This document shows positions 62,552 to 64,000 of a stretch of DNA of 64,000 nucleotides, piece by piece. The stretch spans positions 566,445-630,444 of the forward strand of contig CAXXLB010000002.1 of NCBI GenBank assembly GCA_963664675.2, written 5' to 3'. Position 1 is the first letter of the stretch; each line of letters starts with the position of its first letter. The stretch is from JASGMR01 sp963664675. Lineage in GTDB: Bacteria; Thermotogota; Thermotogae; Petrotogales; Kosmotogaceae. The notes under the pieces are model-generated. The model was not told the DNA's origin. It worked only from the letters and a program-made list of their open reading frames with translations, and made no database searches. The position numbers were made by a program, and so were the translations under genes.

Positions 62552-62620
62552 ATGGGAGATAAGAACGAAAAAGTAAAAAAACCAAAGAAGCAAAAAAAAT
62601 CCAAAGAAAAAGACGCTTAG
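62552..62620 (+). CDS. 22-residue lysine-rich small protein
   Basis: ATG at 62552 has a strong AGGAGG site 10 bases upstream. The frame encodes MGDKNEKVKK and a lysine-rich tail ending SKEKDA, 22 residues, about half lysine. Very short Lys-rich proteins starting MGDK or similar occur in many bacteria without known function. The next strong hairpin terminator lies at 62720. Expression is likely by the ribosome site alone; function unknown. Confidence 0.6.
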   Translation: MGDKNEKVKKPKKQKKSKEKDA

Positions 62621-62719
62621 TAAAAATCCCATAAATTAACAAATTGTGTCTCCATTTAAATCAGTCATTATATTTGCTCTTCTTCCTGAAAAATAAAATT
62701 AATATCTTTATCAAATCGG

Positions 62720-62746
62720 CCTGCTGGAATTCCGGCAGGTTTTTAT
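62720..62746 (+). terminator. Terminator after the small lysine-rich gene
   Basis: CCTGC-T-GGAATTCC-G-GCAGG followed by TTTTTAT, a compact palindromic stem; it ends the transcript of the 22-residue gene. Confidence 0.7.
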
Positions 62747-62785
62747 CTGTGGAAAAATTTTTGCGAAGACACGGATTTTTATGTT

Positions 62786-62965
62786 TTATTCATCTTTATA
62801 ATATTCAACCCGATCGTTCATTTTATAAAGCTGGTTTATATTTTTTCCCCATATTCCTATTTTTTTCGAATCAGGATAAAAGGTCACATCAATATCGTTA
62901 TAAGTATCATAATCCAGATAAATCAGCAGGTCTGTCTCTGAGACATTTGTGAGTTTGTGTGCTCC
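62786..62965 (-). pseudogene. C-terminal fragment of an unidentified protein
   Basis: A minus frame of about 55 residues reads as a natural protein end (LTNVSETDLLIYLDYDTYND ... KIGIWGKNINQLYKMNDRV). Its N-terminal part is cut where the unrelated GH3 sequence begins near 62965. It is not recognised. It is either a decayed gene or the other side of a false join. Confidence 0.4.
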
Positions 62966-64000
62966 CCCTACCACCAGTCGTAACCGAAAGGCCAGTATTA
63001 CCTGCAAGCACAGGATCTTCTGAATAATACTCACCATTACGTCCATTGTATGGTGTTCGATGTAGATTGAGTCCAGGTGCCCATATCATCGGTAAATTAT
63101 TGAATAATGAATCGTTGCCCCAAAGTACACCATAGTCATAGCAGAAATCTTTATTGAATGTAGCTGCCATAAGAGGCGCTGAGCCCATATCATTCGTACC
63201 ATATTCTGCGTATGGGTCATCTTCTGATACATACCATGGTGATTCTGGATTTGAATAAGCACCAAGTTTTAAATTGAAACCATTGGGACCATTTTCTGTA
63301 TACTGCCCACCCACAAAACCGACTGAAGGCATGCTTTTATAATTCCTGTTTCCTGCTGTAATAAACATGATCGCTTCCTGAAGATCCAGTTGATCCAGCA
63401 AGGTATACCACATTGGATCCTCATAGGGCAAACCAACCACATCACTAAAAGTCAAATCACTGGTAGTTGAGTTAAAAATTATACCTGATGTGTCATCATC
63501 TGTGGCTATCACATAGAAATCGTTGGAGAGATATGGAAGCATCGCCTCTGTCGCAGACAGCTCATCATAGGTCTTTGGCCAAGTACCTGCCCAATCACTT
63601 CTTGATAAATAGGTTATTGAATCAGGATTCCATTCATTCATATCGATATGAGATAGTCTGTTTGTCACCTCGGCACCAGTGCTTGATACGCCGAATGTAG
63701 CCGTGTCAACACCTTCATTAGGTTCATAAGTCCACTTCTCAACCAAATCAGCATCACCCTGCTGATCCATTCCGTCCTCAGCCGTGTAGCCTTGACTTGT
63801 TAATATATTATTAATTGCAGCATGAGAACCTTCAGCAACTGTAAAAAAGTAATCTCCACCATCAAATATATAGGTTTTAGCATTATCTTCATCATAACTG
63901 GCAAGGTTCTGCAAATCGGCTTCTATCACAATTTCCTGTGTCTCACCTGGTTCAATTAAATCTGTTTTATCATAGTCAATCAGCTGCACAGCAGATTTTT
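62907..64000 (-). CDS. Partial domain-permuted GH3 beta-glucosidase
   Basis: About 360 residues enter from beyond the window edge. VQLIDYDKTDLIEPGETQEI is the end of a GH3 fibronectin-like domain; it is followed, not preceded, by a GH3 N-terminal domain (YLSRSDWAGTWPKTYDEL, WAPGLNLHRTPYNGRNGEYY, SEDPVLAG). This order is known for permuted clostridial/ruminococcal beta-glucosidases. The catalytic domain stops after VLAGNTGLSVTTGG; the last 20 codons are foreign and lack the KHF and Asp-nucleophile segments. It is truncated and probably non-functional as read, and more GC-rich than its neighbours. Confidence 0.75.
   Translation of the reverse strand, partial: KSAVQLIDYDKTDLIEPGETQEIVIEADLQNLASYDEDNAKTYIFDGGDYFFTVAEGSHAAINNILTSQGYTAEDGMDQQGDADLVEKWTYEPNEGVDTATFGVSSTGAEVTNRLSHIDMNEWNPDSITYLSRSDWAGTWPKTYDELSATEAMLPYLSNDFYVIATDDDTSGIIFNSTTSDLTFSDVVGLPYEDPMWYTLLDQLDLQEAIMFITAGNRNYKSMPSVGFVGGQYTENGPNGFNLKLGAYSNPESPWYVSEDDPYAEYGTNDMGSAPLMAATFNKDFCYDYGVLWGNDSLFNNLPMIWAPGLNLHRTPYNGRNGEYYSEDPVLAGNTGLSVTTGGRGSTQTHKCLRDRPADLSGL

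Overview
The window is AT-rich bacterial DNA from what looks like a Thermotogota member (Petrotoga/Kosmotoga-like). The best clue is a close match of one gene to the Thermotoga maltosyltransferase MmtA. TrmFO, an OGG1-like glycosylase, a sugar ABC system with arabinose genes and short tightly packed operons agree with this. The assignment is from remembered family features, not a search.

Layout. 0-10 kb: a standalone GyrI-like protein; a Fur-led zinc-type ABC importer (Fur, binding protein, ATPase, permease); a transsulfuration-type PLP enzyme with a GNAT protein; a second zinc/manganese-type importer with two permeases, each carrying a winged-helix-like tail. 10-16.4 kb: an L-arabinose cluster (sugar ABC importer, AraA, AraD, LacI regulator; no ribulokinase) behind a palindromic operator candidate. 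17-24.5 kb: a ferritin-like/VIT1 metal exporter, a repeat lipoprotein, small unknown genes, and a membrane protein-XRE-flavodoxin operon. 24.5-32 kb: an IS3-family element, thioredoxin/exonuclease III and PadR/methyltransferase pairs, and a gene desert made of heptameric and 11-bp periodic degenerate repeats plus large noncoding elements.

33-43 kb is an accessory island next to three tRNA genes. It holds an ApeA-like HEPN defence protein, a 1075-residue membrane protein with an Ada-like Cys/His tail, a CYTH protein, a DUF4145-like protein and small paralogous genes. Three small genes of the window sit between matching inverted repeats; a different repeat recurs at the borders of the large island genes.

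43.5-64 kb is mostly core: beta-CASP nuclease, HD protein, a muropeptide-recycling-like group (AnmK, YbbE-like serine hydrolase, GntR regulator, divergent peptide ABC importer), PhoU-PhoB-PhoR, MmtA, a PfkB kinase, a KamA-family radical SAM enzyme, TrmFO, OGG and an AraC-GyrI regulator with a probable internal start. The last kilobase is a truncated domain-permuted GH3 beta-glucosidase joined abruptly to unrelated sequence, which may be a chimeric join.

The most promising undescribed items are the mosaic of 7-bp and 11-bp periodic repeats with a perfect 50-bp inverted copy, the duplicated 0.5-kb noncoding element with a compensatory change, the inverted-repeat-bounded small-gene cassettes, and the repeat-bordered ApeA/membrane-protein genes.
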